A stretch of 25,000 nucleotides of DNA, taken from the NCBI GenBank assembly GCA_011800805.1, contig MPNW01000709.1:2501-27500 (forward strand), read 5' to 3'. The translations under genes were made by a program, and so were the position numbers. This stretch comes from Hirudo medicinalis (taxonomy: Eukaryota > Annelida > Clitellata > Hirudinida > Hirudinidae). The notes beneath the pieces are model-generated. The model saw only the letters and a program-made list of their open reading frames with translations. It ran no database searches and was not told where the DNA came from. The number at the start of each line of letters is the position of its first letter. Within the stretch, counting starts at the first letter, position 1. Below, one piece after another: positions 1 through 16,054 of this stretch.

Positions 1-220
1 TAATAATAATAATAATAATGATAATAATAATAATGATAATAATTAATATTATTAATAATAAAAACTTAAAAGAAAAAAAATGGAAAAGTCGAAAAATGAT
101 TTCATCATCCAAACATCACATGGTTCCCTGCTCTGGGGTAATTCGGTCATGCGTTCGAAGAAGGCTCTTTTCACTCAACCGTATCCTTCTCCAACACGAC
201 AATGATGCATTAAAATAAAA

Positions 221-251
<31 letters not shown>

Positions 252-346
252 GTTATTATTAATATTGTCATTATTGTAATCATTATTATTGTTATTATTG
301 TTGTTGTTGTTGTTGTTAATAATGTTATTATTAATGTCATTATTAA

Positions 347-382
<36 letters not shown>

Positions 383-398
383 AATATTTATAATAATA
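1..398. repeat. Opposed (AAT)n and (ATT)n microsatellites
   Basis: Positions 1-61 are an AAT-type microsatellite on the + strand. Positions 221-398 are ATT/GTT-type, the complementary orientation, separated by about 160 bases of ordinary sequence. The two blocks could pair as a long imperfect hairpin. Short open frames here encode only homopolymer-like Asn or Ile tracts and are not genes. Confidence 0.9.
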
Positions 399-434
399 AA
401 GCAGAATGACGAAGTCGTGTCACTGAGAAAGAAG

Positions 435-440
435 TCATTG

Positions 441-492
<52 letters not shown>

Positions 493-582
493 AACATGCA
501 GCTCAGCTATCGTCATCGTCGTGACAATCATTGTCGTCATCGTCATCATTATCACCGTCGTCGTCATCATCATCATCATCAT
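435..582. repeat. (ATC)n microsatellite
   Basis: A nearly perfect ATC run lies at 441-492. It is followed by a degenerate ATC/GTC stretch to 582. No coding evidence is seen. Confidence 0.9.
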
Positions 583-724
583 CTAGCAACCGTTGTTACA
601 ATTACTGCAATGTCTGTTTACCGGTAACCTGGAGACCACCCTGAATTAATTACAAGCTGTAAATCAGAGGCTGCTCTAATAATTTGCTGGTTTATTTATG
701 ACCGACAATCACGATCTGAGTTGT
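583..724. other. Unique spacer between triplet microsatellites
   Basis: Ordinary complexity sequence between two triplet arrays. I see no open frame, RNA gene or recognisable element in it. Confidence 0.5.
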
Positions 725-976
725 TGACGACGACAATGATGATGATGATGATGATGATGATGACGACGACGACGACGACGATGACGATGGTGATCATCAG
801 GATGATGATTAAGAATGGTGTTGACGATAGTTACAATAATGACCGTAATCACTTTAATAGATAATAATTGTAACTATTATCATCGTCATCGACGTCGTCG
901 TCGTCATCATCATCATCAGCGGCTTCAACATCATCATCGTCATCGTCGTCGTCGTTATCATCATCATCATCATCTC
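725..976. repeat. (GAT/GAC)n followed by (ATC/GTC)n arrays
   Basis: 725-810 is GAT/GAC-type on the + strand and 880-976 is ATC/GTC-type, so the two arrays are in opposite orientation about 70 bases apart. The open frame crossing the second array encodes only an Arg/His tract and is rejected as a gene. Confidence 0.88.
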
Positions 977-1204
977 ATCAACCCTAGCAATGGAAACGGC
1001 TAGTTTGGGACAAATACGTTGCAACCTGAACTTAATAATTTCAAATATATATAATATTGATATTTCATAATTACTCTCGCATAATTTTCACTCCCGTGTA
1101 ACGAAATTACTGGAATTCAATGAAGCGAGTGAATGCCGCTCCATTCATTCCATTGTTCCGCATGGACGCACTTTGGAAAGCAACATCTGTCACCTTTTGT
1201 TGGA

Positions 1205-1775
1205 CTCAATGCATCCATTCATCCAATGGCCGGTCCAGTATTACCTGTCCATCAATCCATCCACCACTCATCCGTCCAATTTCCATTCACTCGTCGATCC
1301 ATCTGTCTATCCAACAAACCAACCACCCACCTATTCGTCCGTCCATCCAATGTCCATTCACTCATCCATCCACCCATCCAATGTCCATTCACTCGTCCAT
1401 CCACCCATCCAATGTCCATTCACTTATCCATCCATCCATCCATCCAATGTCCCTTCACTCGTCCATCCGTCCATGCAATGTCCATTCACTCATCCATCCA
1501 CCCATCCAATGTCCATTCACTCATCCATCCATCCATCCATCCATCCAATGTCCATTCACTCGTCCATCCGCCCATCCAATGTCCATTCACTCATCCATCC
1601 ACCCATCCAATGTCCATTCACTCATCCATCCATCCATCCACCCATCCATCCGTCCATTCAATGTCCATTCACTCGTCCATCCACCCATCCATCCGTCCAT
1701 CCAATGTCCACTCTCTCGTCCATCCATCCGTCCATCTACCCACCCATCCACCCTTCGATCCGCCCATTCGTAATG
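1205..1775. repeat. ATCC-rich minisatellite, unit about 31 bp
   Basis: About 11 copies of an ATGTCCATTCACTC core are separated by variable numbers of ATCC tetranucleotides. The commonest spacing is 31 bases and some units are 35 bases through extra ATCC. All three + frames stay open because neither the core nor the tetramer carries a stop, giving Ser-Ile-His-Pro repeat frames of more than 200 codons. These are repeat artefacts. Confidence 0.92.
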
Positions 1776-1818
1776 ACATCGAATAATTGCGGTACAATTT
1801 CGTATCGCGAGGAGATTC

Positions 1819-1836
1819 CACACACACACACACACA
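1819..1836. repeat. (CA)n microsatellite
   Basis: Nine CA dinucleotides in an otherwise ordinary stretch. Confidence 0.9.
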
Positions 1837-2486
1837 ATTCAATTCTTTTTCAGTTGCTATCCTCTCTTTGAATTACCAACGGACCACCCACGGAGAGCAA
1901 CAAGCAGGTGTCAACCCAATCCACTGGACTACCCGGGGGTCGCCCGTCGAGATTTCTCATATTTCTGACGCTTTATTAATAATCTCTCGCTAGGAGTCGA
2001 ACCCTGGAACGTGCGAGGGTTTGGCCGAGGTGAAGAATTAGCACCGAGGCATTTGAATGCTTCATAGATTGAGAGGTCTGAGATTGTATTGGTCAGCTTT
2101 GATTGTATTGCGTTGTTTGGAATGTCTTTGTATGTCTCGGTTCTACATGTCGGTCTTTGAACGTTTTGTATGCTGATGATTGTATATCAATTGTATGTCG
2201 TGTGTTTTGCTCGTGAGGGTGATCGATGTTCAACTTCGTGTGTCAAAAAAAAAACAAAAAAAAAAACTGAAGATCATGCTTGCATTTGTCCGGGGTACGT
2301 TGCTCTTAACCGATAGTGAATGATTGAAATTAACCAATTAAAATAACTTGTTTGCCCTCAAAGTAATCAATCAACTATTCGTTAATTGAATAGTTATTCA
2401 GTTAATTTGTATTTGTATTTAGCCGATCTTTTGAGTGCCTCGTGTATCCGAATGGGATGTGAAGGCACTTTTTAACCGACTACCAT
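1837..2486. other. Non-coding spacer with an A-rich tract
   Basis: No convincing coding frame. 2245-2266 is an A-rich run (A10-C-A11) that could be a retroposon tail. Positions about 1992-2004 read, on the minus strand, as a tRNA B-box-like GGGTTCGACTCC, but no cloverleaf can be built around it. 2330-2460 is AT-rich with nothing recognisable. Confidence 0.5.
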
Positions 2487-2612
2487 TCATATAGCGCCCC
2501 TACCCGAGGGCGCTCCCTGGCGGTGCAGGCCGGGTTGGGAGCACGACACATTGTGACTGTTGCTATTACGACCGCATGCAGGAATGCAACCCATTCGGCC
2601 AACCTGCACGCC
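2487..2612 (-). mobile_element. Retroposon fragment, copy A
   Basis: Read on the minus strand, this ends in GCGCTATATGAATGG, close to the GCTATATAAAT tails also seen at 9727-9900 and 16801-16850. It shares a second block with the 9727-9900 copy: GCAGGAATGCAACCC here and GCAGGAATGCAAGCC there, each followed by a (T)CxG(A/G)CCAAC sequence. Two shared blocks in the same order mark the same dispersed family. The tail resembles the 3' ends of L2/CR1-like LINEs and partner SINEs in many animals; that family assignment is from memory. No coding capacity. Confidence 0.5.
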
Positions 2613-2757
2613 CAGCTATTTACTGGTTATCCTTGTTACTACTGGTTATCCTATTTACTGCTTATTAACTTGTCAATTATTAATTATTCACTTAACTAAT
2701 TACTCATCAAACAACACCTCAATTGATCGCCCCAGCAACTCCTTAATTATTCAGTTC

Positions 2758-2952
2758 TTAATTACATGTCTAATTACTAATTACCTGTCTAATTATTAAT
2801 TACCTGTCTAATTATTAATTACCTGTTTAATTATTAATTACCTGTTTAATTATTAATTACCTGTTTAATTTTTAATTACCTGTCTAATTATTAATTACCT
2901 GTCTAATTATTAATTACCTGTCTAATTATTAATTACCTGTCTAATTAGTTAC
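2758..2952. repeat. 19-bp tandem array (TAATTA-containing)
   Basis: About ten head-to-tail copies of AATTATTAATTACCTGTCT, with a few units carrying CTGTTT instead of CTGTCT. Each unit contains two TAATTA cores and an ACCTGT. Upstream at 2620-2757 related TTACTGGTTATCC and AATTATTCAG fragments look like decayed neighbours. Confidence 0.93.
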
Positions 2953-3194
2953 TCGTGCGTAACTAACGAACAGATCGCAGTACTGCTCAGCTTGAGTCCG
3001 AATAGCTCGAATATCCGAAATACTTGAAGCACAGAGTTTTTAATCTCAGTCATTTTCACTTAGGTGAATCTAAGTGGCCCAATTCAGCCTTCTGTGATCA
3101 CTTGAAACTGTCTCTGCTATCGACACGAACTTGTTTATAATTTATGTCAATGATTTTGTCTTAAATATATGTATATATATATGTTGTATAAATT

Positions 3195-3340
3195 ATATGT
3201 TGTATATTTGTATATTATATATTGTATATTTGTATATTATATATTGTATATTTGTTATATATATATTGTATATTTGTATATTATATATTGTATATTTGTA
3301 TATTATATATTGTATATTTGTTATATATATATTGTTATAC
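3195..3340. repeat. 22-bp AT-rich tandem array with higher-order structure
   Basis: Units of 22 bases built from TTTGTATATTATATATTGTA. Every third unit is a variant containing TTTGTTATATATATATTG. The pattern normal-normal-variant occurs twice, giving a 66-bp higher-order period. The Tyr/Ile-rich open frames across it are repeat artefacts. Confidence 0.85.
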
Positions 3341-3420
3341 CAGACAAATATTTACATCATATCAGAATGTAATCATATCAGATCAGATCACAGCTTTGAA
3401 CTTATTAAAAACATGTTCGT

Positions 3421-3492
3421 TCACCCATTCATCCACCCACCCATCCATTCATCCATTTATCCAATCATCCATCCATTCATCCACCCATCCAA
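3421..3492. repeat. (CATC/CATT)n array
   Basis: An ATCC/ATTC tetranucleotide run on the + strand. It is in opposite orientation to the GGAT array at 3735-3895. Confidence 0.9.
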
Positions 3493-3612
3493 ATAAATCC
3501 TGCATTTAATAAATAATTGATCTTATTCTCAGCAAACTCTGAAATACCGGACTATTCAAGCAAAGGACGTTTTCTAGTCAACGACGTAGGAGTTTCCACA
3601 AAATGATTGAAT

Positions 3613-3638
3613 TTCAATCAATCAATCAATCAATCAAC
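3613..3638. repeat. (AATC)n microsatellite
   Basis: Six AATC tetranucleotides in a row. Confidence 0.9.
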
Positions 3639-3734
3639 ATGTCAGTCAATCGCCAGGTGCTTCACACCTCCATTCAGGTGAGAATTCAACCAGTAAAGGT
3701 GGAATTGAATAGCTGAAGTTTTGATGCTTGATGA

Positions 3735-3895
3735 TTGGACGGATGGATGGATGGATGGATGAATGGATGGGTGAATTATGCTTGATAAATGGCTGGATTG
3801 GTTGGATTGATTGATTGATGGATGGATGGATGGATGGATGGATGGATGGATGGATGTATGGATGGATGGATGATTGGATGGATTGGATGGATGAG
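3735..3895. repeat. (GGAT)n array
   Basis: A GGAT tetranucleotide array with a GATT-rich interruption near 3790-3817. It is the reverse-complement orientation of the ATCC arrays at 1205-1775, 3421-3492 and 4363-4643. Confidence 0.93.
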
Positions 3896-4362
3896 TGATT
3901 TTCAAGCAGCGACCAGAATATGACATAGCTTCACAATCCATATTTCATCCATCCAATCAACTGGATATCACGACCTGAGGCCAAGGGATACAATACAAAA
4001 TCTGAAGAGGCAAGACGGACTAATACAAAGCAACATGTGATACAAAGCAACTTGTACAAAGCCTTAACAGGGACAGAGTCACACACATGCATACAGGCAA
4101 GCAAACAGACAAGCGGACAGGCGTTCAGCCAGACGGCATGAACGATAATTGGAATAATGTAATGGCAAAGGTACTTGCAAAGCTGTCGACGACGCAATCA
4201 AAACCTCGTTAAGAATTTGAGTCTCCCCCCCTCAAAATGATTCTCAAGAATCTTCTTATCTCAGGTTCTTACCTTTGACCTGCTTCTAAAAATAACCCTT
4301 TCGTGCGACGACTTTGAGACATGTTAATGTCTTCAAGTGTCAATCGTCCGTTAATTCGTTAA
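3896..4362. other. Non-coding spacer
   Basis: Ordinary complexity sequence with CA/GA-rich patches near 4080-4120. I find no coding frame with support, no RNA gene and no element. Confidence 0.5.
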
Positions 4363-4643
4363 TTCATCCATCCATCCGTCCATCCGTCCGTCCGCCCATC
4401 ACTCCTTCCTTCCATCAGGCTGTCCGTCCATCCTCCTACCCATCAATCCTTTCATCCATTCGTCTGTCAGTCCATGTATCCATCCGTCTGTCAGTCTATA
4501 TACCCATCCATCCGTCCGTCCGTCCGTCCGTCCGTCTGTCAGTCCATATATCCATCCATCCATAAATCCATCCGCTGTCAGTCTATATATCCATCCATCC
4601 GTCCGTCCGGCCGTCTGTCAGTCCATATATCCATCCGTCCACC
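4363..4643. repeat. ATCC/GTCC array with a GTCTGTCAGTC higher-order unit
   Basis: Tetranucleotide ATCC/GTCC runs are punctuated by five copies of a GTCTGTCAGTCYATATA-type module (about 4461, 4485, 4533, 4571 and 4610; the fourth lacks two bases). Spacing varies from about 24 to 48 bases through tetramer number changes. The Ser-Ile-Arg-Pro frames are artefacts. Confidence 0.9.
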
Positions 4644-4760
4644 ATCTTTGTCGTCATCCCCACCGTCAGAACCATGTTTTTGACTTGTTGACTTCAATAA
4701 TGTCATCAACAATGGAGTGAATGCCATTATATCGCTCAAGACACGAAAGCAAATACGACA

Positions 4761-4771
4761 ACAACAATGAA

Positions 4772-4805
<34 letters not shown>

Positions 4806-4857
4806 TTAACAATAATAATAACACTAATAATAACAATAATAATAACAATAACAACAG
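4761..4857. repeat. (AAT/AAC)n microsatellite
   Basis: An imperfect AAT array with AAC interruptions. Poly-Asn and poly-Leu frames on the two strands are artefacts. Confidence 0.92.
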
Positions 4858-4956
4858 AGAAAGCAAACAAAAACCTTCAAAGACGACTTTTTCAATTTTT
4901 ATTGCTGGGACCTCGTAAGTTGAATACGACACAGTCACAGTAATAACAACAATGAA

Positions 4957-5097
4957 GCAACGATGACGACGACGACGACGGCGACGATGATAATGATGAT
5001 GATGATGTTGATGATAATGATGATGATGATGTTGATGATGATGACGATGATGATGGTGATGATGATGATGATGATGATGATGGTGACGACGACGACG

Positions 5098-5134
<37 letters not shown>

Positions 5135-5147
5135 TAATAATAATAGC

Positions 5148-5178
<31 letters not shown>

Positions 5179-5236
5179 ATAACATCAATAATAATAACAA
5201 TAATAGTAATAATAATAATATTAATAATAATCAATA
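4957..5236. repeat. Compound triplet array: ACG, GAT, AAT, AGT, AAT
   Basis: A mosaic of successive triplet runs: ACG/GCG about 4957-4985, GAT 4986-5100, AAT 5100-5145, AGT 5146-5178 and AAT 5179-5236. Each junction differs by single-base motif changes. This fits stepwise drift of one microsatellite. Confidence 0.92.
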
Positions 5237-6522
5237 TTACTCAATTAGCTATTCATGATAACTCAGCAAAATAAGGCGCTACTCAATTTACGAGCCTAAA
5301 TATCCATGGCGTGCGATGAATAAATTATAAATAAATCATATTTTATTCATTTTCAAAAACAAATTATTTTTGTTTAAATTGTGCGATTAAAGGAAAGATT
5401 TGAATATTTTAACAAAGTGATTTAAAACGAAATTCTTTAACAAAGAAATCAAATCCTTTGAAATTCTCTCAAAACGATACTGTTTGTCATCATTCGTAAT
5501 TCTACGCTGTGCTTCATTTTCAAGTCTTTATTAATATTATTATTTAACATTAATTCTATTTTAAATTAACCTGCCAAATAAATTGCAATTATTTAATAAT
5601 TAAATCAGAATATGTAATGGAATAATAATAGTTATAATAATAATAATAAATAAAATAAAAATAAAAATAATAATAATAGAAATATAATAATTGTTATTAA
5701 TAATTATAAAATAGAATAATTATAAACAATTTTATTATCCAACTTAATTGAATACATTTTCAGTTATTCATGCTGCTAATTTAGTCCTTATTATTACCGT
5801 TATTATTAACTTCAGAAATGGCGAGCCACGCAACTTATTTACCCTAATAATTGGCATTACAGGATTCTCGTGAAATATTCACATCGAAATGTGATCCCTC
5901 TTGCAACCTCAACATCGTCATCATCCTGCAGTCGCTGGTTCAAACCCTGGCAATTCCTCTAATACTGGAAGCCAATTAAGTCTTAACAATGCTAATAAGT
6001 CTGCCTTCGACTGTCACAGGCATGGAAATGAGGAAGAGTAATTGTTCAAGGAAACAATTTAAAGTAACAAATAAATCAACTCTGGCTCAAGCATTTTTAT
6101 TATTTGAAATTTATCGAATTTAAACTACAATTTATCGTAAATATTCATCAGAAACAGCTAAAAAAAACAATTAACCTTCGAGTGACAATAAAGAAAAATT
6201 ACAGAGAGTCAGAAATGGTTAATTATTCAAAGAATAAATGACTAATTAAGTCCACTTTTATGGACATCCTAAGAAACCACCTGGAGCCACCAGCTCAGGT
6301 AAGCGGTAGAGAAGTGGTTGATCTCATCCTTGAGTGGATGCCACTGTATATCAAATTGCATTGATATTGATATTGAATATCAATGTGGTCTTTTGTAATG
6401 TTGTATAACCACAATTGGATCTTTCTATGTACGTTTTTATGCAGTCAAATGTGTGATCGATCCTCAGAATACAATAGCGATTTTTGACATCTTAAAACAG
6501 TCATTCAAACATTCAAATCAGC
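5237..6522. other. AT-rich non-coding stretch upstream of the secreted-protein gene
   Basis: AT-rich, with AAT/AAAT runs near 5620-5720. 6366-6384 is a perfect inverted repeat, ATTGATATT-G-AATATCAAT. About 6288-6330 carries AGCTCAGGTAAGCGGTAGAG, reminiscent of a tRNA A-box region, but no B box or cloverleaf follows at the right distance. No coding frame is supported. Confidence 0.5.
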
Positions 6523-6528
6523 ATAAAA
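6523..6528 (+). promoter_or_regulatory. TATA-like box
   Basis: ATAAAA in the context GCATAAAAGC lies 63 bases upstream of the start codon at 6591. That leaves room for a start site near 6550 and a 5' leader of about 40 bases. The match is to the general metazoan TATA consensus; the start site is inferred. Confidence 0.5.
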
Positions 6529-6590
6529 GCAAACGCGAATGAACACAAATCACGGTCCAATCGGTTTCAAGTGAGGAACAAACCAACAAA

Positions 6591-7088
6591 ATGTCAAGAC
6601 TTGTAATTCTGCTCTTCGTGGTTTTGGTTCTGGATTTTGGAGTGACCCAAGTGACCAAAAGTAAGTAACCCATTTAATTGAATTGTTTTGATTTACATAT
6701 GAATAAATAATAAATTAAGCATGAAAGTTGAATATTTATTAATTAATTTCTTAATTAAGGTGGTCAAAACAAAGGAAATTTTCAAAGCAGACGTCCTGAT
6801 TCCAGCGAAACGAAGAAAGAATTGAAGGCAATTGAAGCGAAAGGCCAATCATCGGAATACAAAGGACTTTCCAAAAAGCCTGAATACAGTTGGACGGATA
6901 AGGCAAACGTACTGAAGGAAAACGACAAGAAGTTCACTCAAAAGATGGGAATTGAAAAATCAAATCAGAAGCCAACAGGTCGCCCAGAAAGTTTCAATCA
7001 GAAGCCAACAGGTCGCCCAGAAAGTTCCAATCAGAAGCAAACTTCACGTCCTGCTGCTTCTCTGCAAACTAAAGGAAAATCTGGCTGA
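6591..7088 (+). CDS. Small secreted basic repeat protein (two exons)
   Basis: Exons 6591-6660 and 6760-7088 join across a 99-base intron (donor GTAAGT, acceptor TTAATTAAG) to give 132 aa. The start codon has A at -3 and a TATA-like box lies upstream. Residues 1-20 (MSRLVILLFVVLVLDFGVTQ) form a hydrophobic signal peptide. The rest is Lys/Ser/Gln-rich, hydrophilic and without cysteines, so it is probably disordered. Near the C terminus are three 11-residue repeats: NQKPTGRPESF, NQKPTGRPESS and the degenerate NQKQTSRPAAS. Dibasic sites occur (RR, KK) but no Gly-Lys/Arg amidation pattern, so a classical neuropeptide precursor is not favoured. I do not recognise the family. A secreted cationic or matrix peptide is possible, but function is unknown. 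It converges on CTR9. Confidence 0.8.
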
Positions 7089-7120
7089 AAAAATGATTGT
7101 ACTTTCTGTAATAATTATTC

Positions 7121-7126
7121 AATAAA
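7121..7126 (+). promoter_or_regulatory. Polyadenylation signal of the secreted-protein gene
   Basis: AATAAA lies 33 bases after the stop codon at 7086-7088. A second AATAAA occurs at about 7142-7147. Confidence 0.7.
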
Positions 7127-7196
7127 AACTAATAATAACTTAATAAAGATGACCAGTACCTATTTGAATTTAATTGATAATTAGACGTACAAGTAT

Positions 7197-7221
7197 TTTA
7201 TTTAGGAAAGGTTGTTTTATT
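7197..7221 (-). promoter_or_regulatory. Candidate CTR9 polyadenylation signals
   Basis: TTTATT at 7197-7202 and 7216-7221 reads AATAAA on the minus strand. These are the nearest canonical signals I find downstream of the CTR9 stop codon and would give a 3' UTR of roughly 650 bases. They lie about 75-100 bases beyond the poly(A) signal of the convergent gene. A variant hexamer closer to the stop cannot be excluded. Confidence 0.4.
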
Positions 7222-7779
7222 AGTTCATGAAATTCTATTACATAGCTATGGCTTCAAGACCTTAAAAAAAACATAGCACAAAAAAACATTACAAGAGAGA
7301 CCCACAAGATCCCTGTCGCTCGACCGCAAGAAAGCGGAGTCCTCGACAGGACGCTCCCCAAATTGTTATTTGTTCCTAATTATGCTAACCACATTCGCCA
7401 ATTTCTGACTGATCCAATGTTACTGGCCACCAGCAGCCACAGACCAAGACGAATCATGCACCTATCGACCGAAGCCATCCAAAATTACCAACTCCTCCAA
7501 CAATCTTTTTCCACACAAAACCAATCAACTACGTTTTCAATTTTCAAACAAAATTTGACAAAGAATCACAAACCGAGAGGAAGAACGGAAGTCGTCGTAA
7601 CGGGTTAATATTAATAATAATAAAACAATACTAGCAATAATAATATTCATATTCATATCCATGTTCATAAGCTTACATTTGTCCTTTTGCATAAGATCCT
7701 ACAATGCCTAATAAGCATCGTCAAATGGTAAACAGATGATATTATTGGCCAGTTCCATTGGCGACAAGGTAACTTAGTA
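7222..7779. other. Probable CTR9 3' UTR, no separate gene seen
   Basis: Two small hairpins sit side by side near 7320-7352: CCGC-AAGAAA-GCGG and GTCCT-CGAC-AGGAC. An 81-codon open frame on the + strand (7363-7608) lacks any recognisable motif and is not called. Confidence 0.4.
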
Positions 7780-7820
7780 CAACACACACACACACATATA
7801 ATATATATAATATATATAAT
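7780..7820. repeat. (CA)n(TA)n microsatellite
   Basis: A CA run followed by TATAATA runs, just beyond the CTR9 stop codon. Confidence 0.9.
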
Positions 7821-7874
7821 GGGACCCTCTTCATTACAAGTTGTTCATTTACAAATAAACAAGGAATTGTTGCT

Positions 7875-15393
<7,519 letters not shown>

Positions 15394-16054
15394 CTTGTTG
15401 AATGTAAATCGATGCCTATTCTACTCAGCTTTGAAAACAATTCTAAATACGCCCAAATGGATTCTTTACATCAATTTTCTAGCCAACCATAACAAGCAAA
15501 GTTTTTCAAGAAGACGATAATAAAATTGTAAGTTATTATTGGTCCGGTGTTGCATAACAACATTATATAAAATAAGCTTTATGCATTAATATTATTTAAC
15601 TTGATAGTTAAACCAGGATAGATGTATTAAATAATTTGCTAATTTACAACTGCTAATTAAAATTGTAACAAGCGCTTCGGGACATACAATAACTTAGTCC
15701 AAGCCAATAAGGAAGTTGCGTATTACCAATGAGAATGTTAATAAGTTGACGCTAGAAACTTATCAAGTATTGAAACAATTTACAAAAAACTCTCTAACTG
15801 AGTATTACTATGTAAGTAATTGCAATCCAATTGCAGACTTCAATAAGAGGATATTTTAGGTCTCTATCTGCCTGTGAATTAACCGTACTAGTTAATGCAA
15901 TCGCTGATAATTTTTGCTTTTATTTCTACCATTGTAACACTGTCGTTTCACTAGACGTTTCATAGCATCTAGGTCAAGTAAGAGTAACTCAAAATACGTT
16001 AATAAGTAATATTTATTTTCAAACAAGGCTCTGCATCAGTAACAGGAATCATGG
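15394..16054. other. Intergenic region with the CTR9 promoter and 5' UTR
   Basis: No coding frame is supported. ATTGG at 15538-15542 reads CCAAT on the minus strand, about 145 bases upstream of the CTR9 start codon, in the context CACCGGACCAATAAT. This is a plausible CCAAT box for CTR9. Two further + strand CCAAT motifs occur at about 15700 and 15727. No TATA box is evident in a suitable place. Confidence 0.4.

Noticed and set aside
1120..1871. Three overlapping + strand frames of about 217-232 codons
   Set aside because: All are read through the ATCC minisatellite and consist of Ser-Ile-His-Pro repeats; every register is open, which is a repeat property and not coding evidence.
1980..2045. 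tRNA-like B box on the minus strand (GGGTTCGACTCC)
   Set aside because: No A box at the right distance and no cloverleaf can be folded; at most a tRNA-derived remnant.
4080..4130. CA/GA-rich patch with repeated ACAGAC/ACAGGC
   Set aside because: Too short and irregular for a CRISPR-like or minisatellite array; CRISPR is also not expected in an animal genome.
4892..5274. Poly-Leu, poly-Ile, poly-Met and poly-Thr frames on both strands
   Set aside because: They translate compound triplet microsatellites; no non-repeat domain is attached.
5925..5955. GGTTCAAACCC resembling a tRNA B box
   Set aside because: The flanking bases do not form a T stem and no other tRNA arms are found.
6285..6335. 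AGCTCAGGTAAGCGGTAGAG resembling a tRNA A-box region
   Set aside because: No matching B box or acceptor stem downstream; insufficient for a tRNA or a SINE call.
7320..7352. Two adjacent small hairpins
   Set aside because: Stems of four and five base pairs are expected by chance and do not match a histone stem-loop or other known element.
7363..7608. 81-codon + strand frame
   Set aside because: No recognisable motif, no evident promoter or splice support, and it lies in the probable CTR9 3' UTR.
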